From positions 1 to 14,794 of the forward strand of contig DATLZB010000120.1 in the NCBI GenBank assembly GCA_035574175.1: a stretch of DNA of 14,794 nucleotides, written 5' to 3'. Made by a program: the position numbers and the translations under genes. A model generated the notes under the pieces. That model saw nothing but the letters and a program-made list of their open reading frames with translations. It was not told the DNA's origin and searched no databases. The stretch is from DATLZB01 sp035574175 (lineage in GTDB: Bacteria; Pseudomonadota; Alphaproteobacteria; Rhizobiales; Hyphomicrobiaceae). Shown piece by piece: positions 1 through 9,231 of this stretch (the first letter of the stretch is position 1; each line of letters begins with the position of its first letter).

Positions 1-634
1 ATGCTGCGACCATCACCAACAGCGGCACCAGGATGGAGGCGTGGATGGCGGGGCCATCGAGGCGCAGGACGCTGGCCGGCTGGTGCAGGGTGTTCCACCA
101 TTCGACCGAAAAGCGGATGACGGGCAGGATCGCGACCCCGACCAGTCCCAAAACGGCGGTCATCCTGCCGGCTAGAGTCTCATCCTCGATGGAGGAGCGA
201 AGCGCGATGAGGCCGAGATAAAGAAACAGCAGGAGCAGTACCGAGGTGAGACGCGCGTCCCAGACCCAGTAGGCGCCCCACATCGGCTTGCCCCACAGCG
301 AGCCGGTAATGAGGGCAAGTGCGGTGAAGAGGGCGCCGATAGGCGCTGCGGCCTTGGCGGAGACGTCGGCCAGCGGATGGCGGAACACGAGCAGGCCGAA
401 GCTCGAGACGGCGATCAGGACATAGGCAACCATCGCCAGCCAAGCGGCGGGCACATGCACGAACATGATCCTGACGGTTTCGCCCTGCTGATAGTCCGGC
501 GGGGCGACAGCCAAGGCAAGGTAAAGGCCGATCCCCAAAAGCACGGCGGCCAGCGCGGCCACCCAAGGCAGAAGCCGGGCGGAGAGCGCCATGAAGCGCG
601 TCGGATTGGCAAGCTGCTGACCAAGGGTTTGCAT
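1..634 (-). CDS. ccmC: Haem exporter/chaperone CcmC, 5' part (cut by left window edge)
   Basis: CcmC is the inner-membrane protein of system I cytochrome c maturation that loads haem onto CcmE on the periplasmic side. About 211 codons are visible on the minus strand, and the family is usually about 240-250 aa, so only the C-terminal end is missing. Visible features are the ANPTRFM N-terminus, several hydrophobic segments, the tryptophan-rich haem motif WGAYWVWDARLTS at about residues 119-131, and the two conserved histidines at residue 60 (FVHVP) and residue 184 (NTLHQP). The ATG at 634-632 is chosen because an in-frame TGA lies three codons upstream; no clear Shine-Dalgarno is seen. It is transcribed away from trpF. 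Genes ccmA and ccmB, which often precede ccmC, are not directly upstream here. The family call is secure. Confidence 0.95.
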   Translation of the reverse strand, partial: MQTLGQQLANPTRFMALSARLLPWVAALAAVLLGIGLYLALAVAPPDYQQGETVRIMFVHVPAAWLAMVAYVLIAVSSFGLLVFRHPLADVSAKAAAPIGALFTALALITGSLWGKPMWGAYWVWDARLTSVLLLLFLYLGLIALRSSIEDETLAGRMTAVLGLVGVAILPVIRFSVEWWNTLHQPASVLRLDGPAIHASILVPLLVMVAA

Positions 635-661
635 CGCCGATCATCTAAGGGGTGACGCAGG

Positions 662-687
662 CCGGCGCAATCGGCCAATTGCGCCGG
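662..687. repeat. Perfect 10-bp inverted repeat in the ccmC-trpF divergent region
   Basis: CCGGCGCAAT at 662-671 is the exact reverse complement of ATTGCGCCGG at 678-687, with a 6-nt spacer. It lies 28 bp upstream of the ccmC start and 104 bp upstream of trpF. In the ccmC leader it could fold as a hairpin, or as DNA it could be an operator. No T-tract follows on either strand, so it is not a standard intrinsic terminator. The structure is certain; the function is unknown. Confidence 0.6.
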
Positions 688-709
688 AACCGCCTCGACA
701 AGAAAGCCC

Positions 710-738
710 TTGACGGAGCGGCGCCGAGGCCCAATTGG
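710..738 (+). promoter_or_regulatory. Weak candidate promoter for the trpFBA-accD-folC run
   Basis: TTGACG at 710-715 matches five of six bases of the sigma-70 -35 consensus. The region 16-17 bp downstream (732-738, CAATTGG) is a poor -10 match. It lies about 55-80 bp upstream of the chosen trpF ATG. It is the best match seen in this intergenic region but would need transcript-start data. Confidence 0.25.
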
Positions 739-791
739 ACGGGAGCGGAAACAACGGGTCGCTGCCTGGCGGCCCGCGCCCCTCAACGGCC

Positions 792-1442
792 ATGGCTACG
801 AAGGTAAAAATCTGCGGACTAAAATCGGCGGCGGCAGTCGAGGCGGCGCTGGCGGGCGGCGCTGACTACGTCGGGTTCGTGTTCTATCCCCCCTCGCCAC
901 GCAGCATCGCGCCGGACAGGGCGGCCGAAATTGCCAAGCCCGCGCGCGGACGGGCCAAGATCGTGGCGCTGTTCGTCGATCCTGACGATAGGCTCCTTGA
1001 GCATGTCGTCAGCGTGTTGGCGCCGGACATCATACAATTGCATGGGCGAGAGACGCCGGAGCGGGTGGCTGCGATCCGGGCGCGGTTCAAGCGGCCGGTG
1101 ATGAAGGCGATCAAGGTCGAAACGGCGGCAGACGCGGCACAAGCGCTGCGGTACAAGGCAGCGGCAGACCTCATCGTGTTCGACGCCAAGGCGCCGAAGG
1201 ACTGGGCCGACGCGCTGCCGGGCGGCAACGGCGTGCCCTTCGACTGGCACGCGCTCGATGAGGTCAAGGACAAGGTCGAGTACATGCTTTCGGGGGGGCT
1301 GACGCCCGCCAACGTCGCGCAATCGATCAGCCTCACCGGGGCTGCCGCCGTCGACGTGTCCTCCGGCGTTGAGGCCCGACCGGGAGAGAAGGACGTGCAC
1401 CTCATTGCGGACTTTCTCGCGGCGGCCAAGGCGGCGAGTTGA
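792..1442 (+). CDS. trpF: Phosphoribosylanthranilate isomerase
   Basis: A 216-aa (beta/alpha)8-barrel enzyme of tryptophan synthesis that converts N-(5'-phosphoribosyl)anthranilate to CdRP. Family marks are KICGL at residues 6-10 with the catalytic cysteine at residue 8, the catalytic aspartate at residue 131 (VFDAK), IQLHG at 81-85, and the phosphate-binding SGGLTPANV and VDVSSGVE segments near 167-194. The ATG at 792 puts KICG at the family's usual distance from the N-terminus. A TTG at 735 with a GAGG 5 bp upstream would add 19 low-complexity residues and is less likely. No clear Shine-Dalgarno precedes 792. This is the first gene of a same-strand run; trpB follows after 29 bp. Confidence 0.96.
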   Translation: MATKVKICGLKSAAAVEAALAGGADYVGFVFYPPSPRSIAPDRAAEIAKPARGRAKIVALFVDPDDRLLEHVVSVLAPDIIQLHGRETPERVAAIRARFKRPVMKAIKVETAADAAQALRYKAAADLIVFDAKAPKDWADALPGGNGVPFDWHALDEVKDKVEYMLSGGLTPANVAQSISLTGAAAVDVSSGVEARPGEKDVHLIADFLAAAKAAS

Positions 1443-1471
1443 CAGGATCCCAGCGAGAAGGAGCGGGCTAG

Positions 1472-2712
<1,241 letters not shown>

Positions 2713-2713
<1 letters not shown>

Positions 2714-3546
2714 TGAGCCGTGCCATGCCATCGCGAATCGAGCGACGGTTCGCTACGCTCAAGACCGAAAGGCGAGCCGCACTCGTCACTTTCGTGACGG
2801 CGGGGGACCCGGACTACGAGACCTCGAGGGAAATCCTCCTCGGCCTGCCCGGCGCCGGGGCAGACCTCGTCGAGCTTGGCATGCCGTTTTCCGATCCGAT
2901 GGCCGACGGGCCGGCAATCCAGGCCTCGTCCCAGCGGGCGCTCAGGGGCGGGCAGACGATGGCGCGCACCCTCGAGCTTGTCCGCTCCTTCCGCACGCAC
3001 GACAAGGAAACGCCCCTCGTGCTGATGGGCTACTACAATCCGATCTACGTCTACCCTCCGGCCCGGTTTCTAGAGGATGCAAAAGCCGCCGGCGTCGATG
3101 GCCTGATCGTGGTGGACCTGCCGCCCGAGGCCGACGAGGAGCTATGCCTGCCGGCGCTTGCCAAGGGCCTCAATTTCATCCGCCTCGCCACTCCGACTAC
3201 CGACGCAAAGCGGCTGCCGGCCGTGCTCGCCAACGCCAGCGGCTTCGTTTACTACGTGTCAATCACCGGCGTTACCGGGGCAGCGGCGCCCGATATCGCG
3301 ACCGTTTCCCCGCATATTGCGCGCATAAAGCGGGCAACGGCTCTTCCCGTCGCGGTCGGTTTTGGCGTAAAAACACCAGAGCAGGTCAGGGCCATAGCTC
3401 AGATCGCCGACGGCGTGGTGGTCGGATCCGCGCTGGTGACCGCCATCCGCGACAGCATCGGCACCAAAGGACAGGCGACCGACAAAACGGCTCCAGCCGT
3501 CCTGAAACTGGTGCGAAGACTGGCCCGGGCGCTGAGGCCTGCGTAA
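2713..3546 (+). CDS. trpA: Tryptophan synthase alpha subunit
   Basis: A 277-aa TIM-barrel protein that cleaves indole-3-glycerol phosphate to indole and glyceraldehyde-3-phosphate and channels indole to TrpB. The catalytic acids are E54 (VELGMPFSDP) and D65 (MADGP), eleven residues apart as in the Salmonella pair E49/D60. The loops around YYVSITGVTG, GFGVKTPEQ and VVVGSALV match the phosphate-binding part of the family. The start is fixed by the TGATG overlap with trpB (TGA 2711-2713, ATG 2713-2715). An open frame continues upstream inside trpB but has no family homology. accD follows after 79 bp. Confidence 0.97.
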
Positions 3547-3625
3547 GGCGGCCGCGTGCGTACCGGAGAAGACGAGCACGGGAAGAGAGGCGGTTGCCAA
3601 TCAGGGTCTCAAGGGGTCCCAGAGC

Positions 3626-4714
3626 GTGAACTGGATAAACAGCATCCCTCCGAAAATCCGCAGCTTCCTTACGACGAAACGTGAGGTGCCGGACAACCTG
3701 TGGGTGAAATGTCCGGAAAGCGGCCAGATGGTTTTCTATAAGGACCTCGAGGCCAACCTGTTCGTCGTGCCAGGCTCCAACTACCACATGCGGATGACGG
3801 CCGAGGCCCGGCTCAAGCATCTCTTCGACGGCGGTCACTACGAGCGCGTGGCGGTGCCTACGGTTCCCGTCGATCCGCTCAAGTTCCGGGACGGCCGCCG
3901 CTATACCGACCGGCTCAAGGACGCCAAGGCCGAAACCAAGCTCGACGATGCCGTACTTGTGGGGGAGGGCAACCTCGACGGACTGCCGGTCGTCGCCGCA
4001 GCCCAGGATTTCCGGTTCATGGCTGGCTCGCTCGGTATGGCGGCCGGCGAGGCAGTGATCGCCGGCATGCTGCGGGCGGTCGAACGAAAAAGCCCCTTCA
4101 TCCTGTTCGCTGCTTCGGGCGGGGCGCGCATGCAGGAAGGCATCCTGTCGCTGATGCAGATGCCACGCACGACGATCGCCGTGCAGCGGCTGAGGGAGGC
4201 GCGGCTGCCCTACCTCGTCGTTCTCACCGATCCAACCACGGGCGGGGTAACAGCCTCCTATGCGATGCTCGGCGACATCCACATCGCAGAGCCCGGCGCG
4301 CTCATCTGTTTTGCCGGACCCCGGGTCATCCAGCAGACCATAAGGGAGCAGTTGCCGGAGGGGTTCCAGCGAGCCGAATACCTGCTGGCACACGGCATGG
4401 TCGATATGGTGGTGCATCGGCACAAGCTGCGCGAGACGTTATCGCGGCTCTGCCATCTGTTCATGCGACCGGTGGAGCGCGTCCGCCGTGAGGCGGATGT
4501 GCGCGGACCGGTCAACGGCAGCGTCTATCCAAACGGGCCAACCGCCGAGGGCGGCCTCTACGCCGATTACGAATATGCCGGGCCGGATGCTGTCGAAGCT
4601 GAACCGGTCGGTGAGGACGAACGGTTCAACCCCGTGCGCACCTCCGACAAGTCGCGGCGCGACACGCCTAGCACCAGTCCCAAGGCACTGCCCAAGGACG
4701 GCGCACACAACTGA
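3626..4714 (+). CDS. accD: Acetyl-CoA carboxylase carboxyltransferase subunit beta, zinc ribbon degenerate
   Basis: A 362-aa carboxyltransferase beta subunit that, with AccA, transfers carboxyl from biotin-BCCP to acetyl-CoA to make malonyl-CoA. The carboxyltransferase core is clear: SLGMAAGEA (135-143), SGGARMQEG (164-172) and TTGGVTASYAMLGD (204-217). At the N-terminus, where the E. coli protein has a C-x2-C-x15-C-x2-C zinc ribbon, the spacing is kept but the residues are C29, S32, V48 and S51, so three of four ligands are gone. From recollection, other Rhizobiales AccD proteins show the same loss, so this is probably a lineage trait and not damage. Residues from about 288 onward form a charged, probably disordered extension absent from the ~304-aa E. 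coli protein. It starts with GTG; AAGGGG at 3611-3616 is the likely ribosome site. Confidence 0.96.
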   Translation: MNWINSIPPKIRSFLTTKREVPDNLWVKCPESGQMVFYKDLEANLFVVPGSNYHMRMTAEARLKHLFDGGHYERVAVPTVPVDPLKFRDGRRYTDRLKDAKAETKLDDAVLVGEGNLDGLPVVAAAQDFRFMAGSLGMAAGEAVIAGMLRAVERKSPFILFAASGGARMQEGILSLMQMPRTTIAVQRLREARLPYLVVLTDPTTGGVTASYAMLGDIHIAEPGALICFAGPRVIQQTIREQLPEGFQRAEYLLAHGMVDMVVHRHKLRETLSRLCHLFMRPVERVRREADVRGPVNGSVYPNGPTAEGGLYADYEYAGPDAVEAEPVGEDERFNPVRTSDKSRRDTPSTSPKALPKDGAHN

Positions 4715-4791
4715 GCCTTGAGTAGCAGGCCATCCGCTCGCTCCTTTGTTTGGGAGATCGGGGTCGCGTGACGCGCCGGCTGGAGCCCTAA

Positions 4792-6123
4792 ATGGCGAGG
4801 ATCGACGAGCTGCTCGCAGAGTTGAGGAGGCTGCATCCGCGGCTGATCGACCTGTCGCTCAAGCGCATCGAGCGGCTGCTCGACAAGCTCGGCCGTCCGC
4901 AGGAGTGCCTGCCTCCAGTGATCCATATCGCCGGCACCAACGGCAAAGGATCGGTGGCGGCGATGCTCAGGGCGATGTTCGAGGCGGCCGGGCGGCGGGT
5001 GCACGTCTACACCTCTCCACACCTTGTCCGCTTCAACGAGCGCATCAAGCTCGCCGGCAGCGGTACGCCGGCGCAGCCGATCAACGAAGAAGTCCTGGCC
5101 AACCTGCTTGAGCGTGTGGCTCAGGTCAATGCGGGCGATCCCATCACGTACTTCGAAATCACGACGGCGGCAGCTTTCGTCGCCTTCGCGGAAGCTCCGG
5201 CGGACGCTGCGATCCTCGAGGTCGGGCTCGGCGGGCGGCTCGATGCCACCAACGTCGTCAGGCAGCCGCGGCTGACGATCATAACGCCCATCTCGATCGA
5301 TCACGCGGACAAGCTCGGCGGTACCCTGGCCAGCATCGCCGCCGAAAAGGCCGGCATCCTGAAAGCGGGTGTACCGGCCGTCGTTTCGCAGCAGCCGGAG
5401 GAGGCGATGCCGGTGATCCGGGCGGCGGCAGCGCGGGTCGGGGCCCCGCTCAGGGTGTGGGGTGAGGATTACGAGGGATTCGAACAGCGCGGACGGCTCG
5501 TGTTCCAGCGCCCCGACATCCTGCTCGACATGGCAAAACCCTCGCTGATCGGGCGGCACCAGATCGTGAATGCGGCAACGGCGGTCGCCGCGGCCCTCGA
5601 GCTCGGCGAGTTCGGGCTCGATGAGCGGGCCATCGAGCGCGGCCTCGTCAGCGCCGAGTGGCCGGCCCGCATGCAACTGCTCAACGGCGGTCCGATCACG
5701 GTGGGCGTCGGGCCAGGTTCCGAAGTCTGGCTCGACGGCGGTCACAACCCGGCGGGCGGCGCGGCCCTTGCACAGACCCTCGCCGACCTCGAGGAGCGTG
5801 CACCCAAACCGCTCCATCTGATCGTTGGAATGATGGGCCTCAAGGATGCCGCAGGCTTCCTTGCCCCGTTTCGTGGGTTGGCGCGCGAGGTGGTGACGGT
5901 GCCCATCCCCGGCGCGCACGAGGCGCCGTACAGTCCGGAGCGGCTTGCGCAGATCGCCGGCGATCTCGGCTTTGCGAGTGCGGCGGCGGCGGGAGTGGAG
6001 GATGCGATCACCCGGCTCGAGCGCAAGGACGCCGCGGCCAAGCGCATCCTGATCTGCGGTTCACTGTATCTTGCCGGCCAGGTTCTCGCCAAACAGATGG
6101 GTGTGGAGCCGCAGGCCAATTGA
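4792..6123 (+). CDS. folC: Bifunctional dihydrofolate synthase / folylpolyglutamate synthase
   Basis: A 443-aa Mur-ligase-type ATP-dependent enzyme that joins glutamate to dihydropteroate and extends polyglutamate tails on folates. Visible motifs are the P-loop GTNGKGSV (48-55), YTSPHLVRFNERI (73-85), EVGLGGRLDATN (143-154), ISIDH (167-171), AEKAGILK (184-191, with the family lysine), RHQIVNAATAV (255-265) and DGGHNP (315-320). Length is normal. The ATG has a GGAG at 4782-4785, 6 bp upstream. It follows accD by 77 bp, the usual alphaproteobacterial neighbour. Whether it makes both activities or mainly one cannot be read from the sequence. It ends the conserved housekeeping run. Confidence 0.95.
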   Translation: MARIDELLAELRRLHPRLIDLSLKRIERLLDKLGRPQECLPPVIHIAGTNGKGSVAAMLRAMFEAAGRRVHVYTSPHLVRFNERIKLAGSGTPAQPINEEVLANLLERVAQVNAGDPITYFEITTAAAFVAFAEAPADAAILEVGLGGRLDATNVVRQPRLTIITPISIDHADKLGGTLASIAAEKAGILKAGVPAVVSQQPEEAMPVIRAAAARVGAPLRVWGEDYEGFEQRGRLVFQRPDILLDMAKPSLIGRHQIVNAATAVAAALELGEFGLDERAIERGLVSAEWPARMQLLNGGPITVGVGPGSEVWLDGGHNPAGGAALAQTLADLEERAPKPLHLIVGMMGLKDAAGFLAPFRGLAREVVTVPIPGAHEAPYSPERLAQIAGDLGFASAAAAGVEDAITRLERKDAAAKRILICGSLYLAGQVLAKQMGVEPQAN

Positions 6124-6204
6124 CCTTTGGCGCGGCGTTCATTCGGCCAAGCAGGCCACGTTCGCGTGCTCAGTCATTGGGCAGAGTCTGGGCGTTGATG
6201 ATCC

Positions 6205-6233
6205 TTGCCGCAACTTCGGCGAGGGAATAGTCT
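6205..6233 (+). promoter_or_regulatory. Weak candidate promoter upstream of the TRAP transporter genes
   Basis: TTGCCG (6205-6210) and TAGTCT (6228-6233) are separated by 17 bp and lie about 50 bp upstream of the dctP-like start. Match to consensus is partial (four and three of six). The rest of the 158-bp gap between folC and this gene holds only short GC hairpins, one at 6241-6256 just upstream of the GGGGGA ribosome site. No intrinsic terminator was found after folC. Confidence 0.2.
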
Positions 6234-6281
6234 CGATCCACGCCCTCCTATGGGCGCGTCCTTCTCGGATGGGGGATTACC

Positions 6282-7367
6282 ATGCGACGTCGCGATTTCG
6301 CCAGGCTCGCACTGGTCGGTGCCGCGGGGACGGTTGCGGCCCCTGCGGTGGTCCGGGCGCAGACCACCTTCAACTGGAAGATGACGAGCTTCTACGGCCC
6401 CAATGCGGCCTTCTATTCGGTCGGCCCCGGGAGCGCGAAAGACCTTGTCAGGCGCATCGAGGAGATGTCGGGCGGACGCATCAAGATCCAGTTCTACGGT
6501 GCGGGCGAGCTGATTCCGGCGGCGGAGGGCTTTGACGCCGTTTCCTCGGGCACGGTCGAGATGAACTTCGCCAACTCCTACTTCTGGACCGGCAAGAGCT
6601 TTGCGGCTCAGTACTTCACCGCCGTGCCCTTCGGACTGAATTTTCAGGGCTTCAACGGCTGGTACTACGACGGCGGCGGCGCGCAGCTCTGGCGCGAGGT
6701 TTACGACCGCTTCAACCTGGTGCCCATCCTGTGCGGCAATACCGGCGTGCAGATGACCGGCTGGTTCCGCAAGGAGATCAAGAGCGTCGATGACCTCAAG
6801 GGCATCAAGATGCGCATCCCCGGGCTCGCCGGGCGCGTCTATCGCGAGCTCGGCGTCGATTCACGGCTCATCGCGCCGGGTGAGATCTTTCCCAACCTGG
6901 AGCGCGGCGTGATCGATGCCGCCGAGTTCGTCGGACCCTATCTCGATCGACAGCTCGGTCTGCACAAGGTTGCCAAGTACTACTACACGACCGGCTGGCA
7001 TGAGATGGCAACCGCAAGTGAGCTCATCATCAACAAGGCGAAATGGGAGAGCCTGCCGGCCGATCTCAAGGCCATCATCGAGAATGCCTGTGCAGCATGC
7101 AATGTGATCAGCGAGGCCTGGTGCCAGAAGAACAATGCCGAGGCCATGGAGGACCTGATCAAGAACCACGGGGTGATCGCGCAGCCGTTGCCCGATGACG
7201 TGCTCAAGGCGCTGCGCGCCGCGACCACGAAGATCCTGGAGGAGGCGGTTGCCAAGGACCCGGTGACCAAGAAGGTGCATGAGTCCTACATGGCCTACAA
7301 GGCCAAGTACGACGAGTGGGCGGACCGCAGCGAAACCGTCTACCACAATAAGATCCGCAAGGCTTGA
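6282..7367 (+). CDS. TRAP transporter periplasmic substrate-binding protein, DctP family (TakP-like)
   Basis: A 361-aa extracytoplasmic solute receptor that captures a carboxylate and delivers it to the DctQ/DctM membrane pair. The N-terminus has a twin-arginine-like signal (R3-R4-D-F, then a hydrophobic stretch) with likely cleavage after VVRA at residue 26. Family features: GELIPAAEGFDAVSSGTVE (76-94), GNTGVQM with Q157, the ligand-binding arginine in IKMRIPG (R178), and AAEFVGPY with E215. These positions resemble the 2-oxo-acid receptor TakP of Rhodobacter, where an equivalent Q/R/E set binds a sodium-oxo-acid complex; here the residue after the glutamate is Phe where TakP, from memory, has Trp. 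The actual ligand is unknown. A strong GGGGGA at 6271-6276 supports the start. It is the first gene of a tight dctPQM set. Confidence 0.92.
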   Translation: MRRRDFARLALVGAAGTVAAPAVVRAQTTFNWKMTSFYGPNAAFYSVGPGSAKDLVRRIEEMSGGRIKIQFYGAGELIPAAEGFDAVSSGTVEMNFANSYFWTGKSFAAQYFTAVPFGLNFQGFNGWYYDGGGAQLWREVYDRFNLVPILCGNTGVQMTGWFRKEIKSVDDLKGIKMRIPGLAGRVYRELGVDSRLIAPGEIFPNLERGVIDAAEFVGPYLDRQLGLHKVAKYYYTTGWHEMATASELIINKAKWESLPADLKAIIENACAACNVISEAWCQKNNAEAMEDLIKNHGVIAQPLPDDVLKALRAATTKILEEAVAKDPVTKKVHESYMAYKAKYDEWADRSETVYHNKIRKA

Positions 7368-7371
7368 CCAG

Positions 7372-7875
7372 GTGAAGCCGGCCGAGAAGCTGGCCGGCGG
7401 AATCGAGGCCTTCATCGATGCCGTCGGCCGCGTCAGCTCCTGGATCGTGTTGCTGCTCGCGCTGGTCATGGGCGGCAACGTGCTGCTGCGCTACGGCTTC
7501 TCCATGGGATGGATCTGGGCGCAAGAGCTTGAGTGGCACCTGATGGTGCCGATCTGCCTCATCGGCATGTCCTATGCGTTGCGGCACGCCGAGCACGTGC
7601 GCGTTGACATCGTATTCGCCACGTTCAGCGCACGGGCTAAGCACGCGGTCGATGTGCTGGCCGCGCTGCTCGCGATGATTTTTTCGCTGTTGGTGATCTG
7701 GCTGTCGCTGCCCTACGTCTACCAGTCCTGGGCGATCGGCGAGGGTACGGCCAATCCAGGCGGCATCGAGCACCGCTACATCATCAAGTCGCTCATACCC
7801 CTCGGGTTCGCTCTGCTGTTCCTGCAATCGCTGGCGCAGGCGATCCAGAACGTTCTGGCGTTGCGGAGAACGTGA
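7372..7875 (+). CDS. TRAP transporter small permease subunit, DctQ family
   Basis: A 167-aa integral membrane protein that pairs with the large DctM subunit in sodium- or proton-driven TRAP uptake. Four hydrophobic segments are visible at about residues 23-43, 53-71, 94-116 and 138-160. The family signature between segments 2 and 3 (EHVRVDIV, 74-81) is present, as is the tryptophan-rich amphipathic stretch WIWAQELEWHL (47-57). The start is taken as GTG at 7372, only 4 bp after the dctP stop, with AAGG at 7359-7362 upstream. The frame stays open further upstream but would overlap dctP. The stop TGA shares a base with the dctM ATG. Confidence 0.92.
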   Translation: MKPAEKLAGGIEAFIDAVGRVSSWIVLLLALVMGGNVLLRYGFSMGWIWAQELEWHLMVPICLIGMSYALRHAEHVRVDIVFATFSARAKHAVDVLAALLAMIFSLLVIWLSLPYVYQSWAIGEGTANPGGIEHRYIIKSLIPLGFALLFLQSLAQAIQNVLALRRT

Positions 7876-9200
7876 TGCCGTTCACCGAGTTTCTTGCCAT
7901 CTCGATGCTGGTGGCGTTCTTCATCCTGCTCCTCGCCGGCATTCCGGTCGGCCTGACGTTGGCCACAACCGGCTTCGTGTTCGGCTTCATTGGCTTCGGG
8001 CCGCTCCTATTCAACCTTCTGCCGCACCGCATCTTTGGCGTCGTCACCAACACCACCTTGGTTGCCATCCCGCTGTTCGTGTTCATGGGCGTGATGCTGG
8101 AGAAGTCGCGGTTGGCCGAGGACCTGATGGACGTCATCGGTCACGCCGCCGGGGCGGTCCGCGGCGGGCTCGGGCTTGGCATCGTTGCTGTGGGGGTGCT
8201 GATGGGCGCCACCACCGGCATCGTCGGGGCTACGGTGGTAACGCTCGGACTGCTGACGCTGCCCGGTATGCTGCGGCGCGGCTACAACCGGGGACTCGCC
8301 TGCGGCGTCATCTGCGCTTCGGGCACGCTCGGTCAGATCATTCCTCCGAGCCTCGTTCTGATCCTGCTTGCCGACATCATGAACGAATCGGTGGGCACGC
8401 TGTTCGCCGCCGCGATGATCCCCGGCCTGATGCTGGCCGGGCTCTACTTCCTCTACATTCTGCTGCTCGGCATGGTGCGTCCCGACATGGTGCCGGTGGT
8501 GCCGCCAGAAGAGCGGGCGCTGGTGTCAAATCGCCAGCTCGCCGGCAAAATCCTGCGCGTGGTGGCGCCGCCGGTCGGTCTCATCGCGGCTGTGCTCGGC
8601 TCGATCATCGCGGGCATCGCGGCGCCGTCGGAAGCCGCATCCATGGGCGCACTCGGCTCTATCCTCGTCACCATGATCGGCGGCCGCTTCAATCTCAAGG
8701 TGCTCACCGAGACTGTGCGGACCACGATGCGGATCACCGCAATGGTGATGTTCATCCTTATCTGCGCCCAGGTTTTCGCCCTGGCGTTCCGTGGGCTGCA
8801 CGGCGAGCGGCTGGTGCAGGACGCCTTCCAACTGCTGCCCGGCGGCATCTATGCATCAATCTGGTTCCTGATGCTCATCATCTTCGTGCTGGGTTTCTTC
8901 ATCGAGTGGATCGAGATCTCCTACATCGCGGTGCCGCTGTTCCTGCCGGTGTTCGTGGCGGCCAACGTGGACATGATCTGGCTGGCGACGCTCATCTGCA
9001 TCAACCTGCAGACATCGTTCCTGACGCCGCCGTTCGGTTGGTCATTGTTCTTCCTGCGCGGGGTAGCACCGCCCGAGGTCACCACTGGCGACATGTACCG
9101 CGGCGTCGTCCCGTTCGTGCTGCTGCAGATCATGGCGCTGGTGCTGGTGTTCCTGTTCCCCGGCATTGCCACCTGGCTGCCCAAGGCCATCGGCTGGTGA
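7875..9200 (+). CDS. TRAP transporter large permease subunit, DctM family
   Basis: A 441-aa polytopic permease, hydrophobic throughout with about a dozen membrane segments, forming the transport channel of the TRAP system. Family motifs are AIPLFVFMG (64-72), SGTLGQIIPPS (149-159), AAPSEAASMGALG (249-261) and QTSFLTPPFGWSLFFLRGV (379-397). The segment FIEWIEISYIAVPLFLP (342-358) resembles the subgroup annotated as mannitol/chloroaromatic-type permeases; that annotation does not define the substrate. The ATG at 7875 overlaps the dctQ stop (TGATG) and has GGAG at 7865-7868. An in-frame GTG one codon earlier is a minor alternative. It ends 31 bp before the next gene, which is probably co-transcribed. 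Confidence 0.95.
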   Translation: MPFTEFLAISMLVAFFILLLAGIPVGLTLATTGFVFGFIGFGPLLFNLLPHRIFGVVTNTTLVAIPLFVFMGVMLEKSRLAEDLMDVIGHAAGAVRGGLGLGIVAVGVLMGATTGIVGATVVTLGLLTLPGMLRRGYNRGLACGVICASGTLGQIIPPSLVLILLADIMNESVGTLFAAAMIPGLMLAGLYFLYILLLGMVRPDMVPVVPPEERALVSNRQLAGKILRVVAPPVGLIAAVLGSIIAGIAAPSEAASMGALGSILVTMIGGRFNLKVLTETVRTTMRITAMVMFILICAQVFALAFRGLHGERLVQDAFQLLPGGIYASIWFLMLIIFVLGFFIEWIEISYIAVPLFLPVFVAANVDMIWLATLICINLQTSFLTPPFGWSLFFLRGVAPPEVTTGDMYRGVVPFVLLQIMALVLVFLFPGIATWLPKAIGW

Positions 9201-9231
9201 GCGGGAGCGCGCCAGGCACGAGGCGGTTGCC

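Noticed and set aside
180..644. 154-codon minus-strand open frame over the ccmC region
   Set aside because: It is out of frame with ccmC, whose haem motif and conserved histidines lie in the other frame; the Arg-rich product is a shadow.
735..791. TTG start adding 19 residues to TrpF, with a GAGG upstream
   Set aside because: TrpF proteins begin a few residues before KICG; the extension is Gly/Ser/Pro-rich with no family match.
4567..5919. 450-codon minus-strand open frame opposite folC
   Set aside because: folC has all its ligase motifs on the plus strand; the antisense product is His/Arg/Asp-rich without motifs.
6241..6256. CGCCC/GGGCG hairpin before the dctP-like gene as a terminator
   Set aside because: Only a 5-bp stem with no following T-tract.
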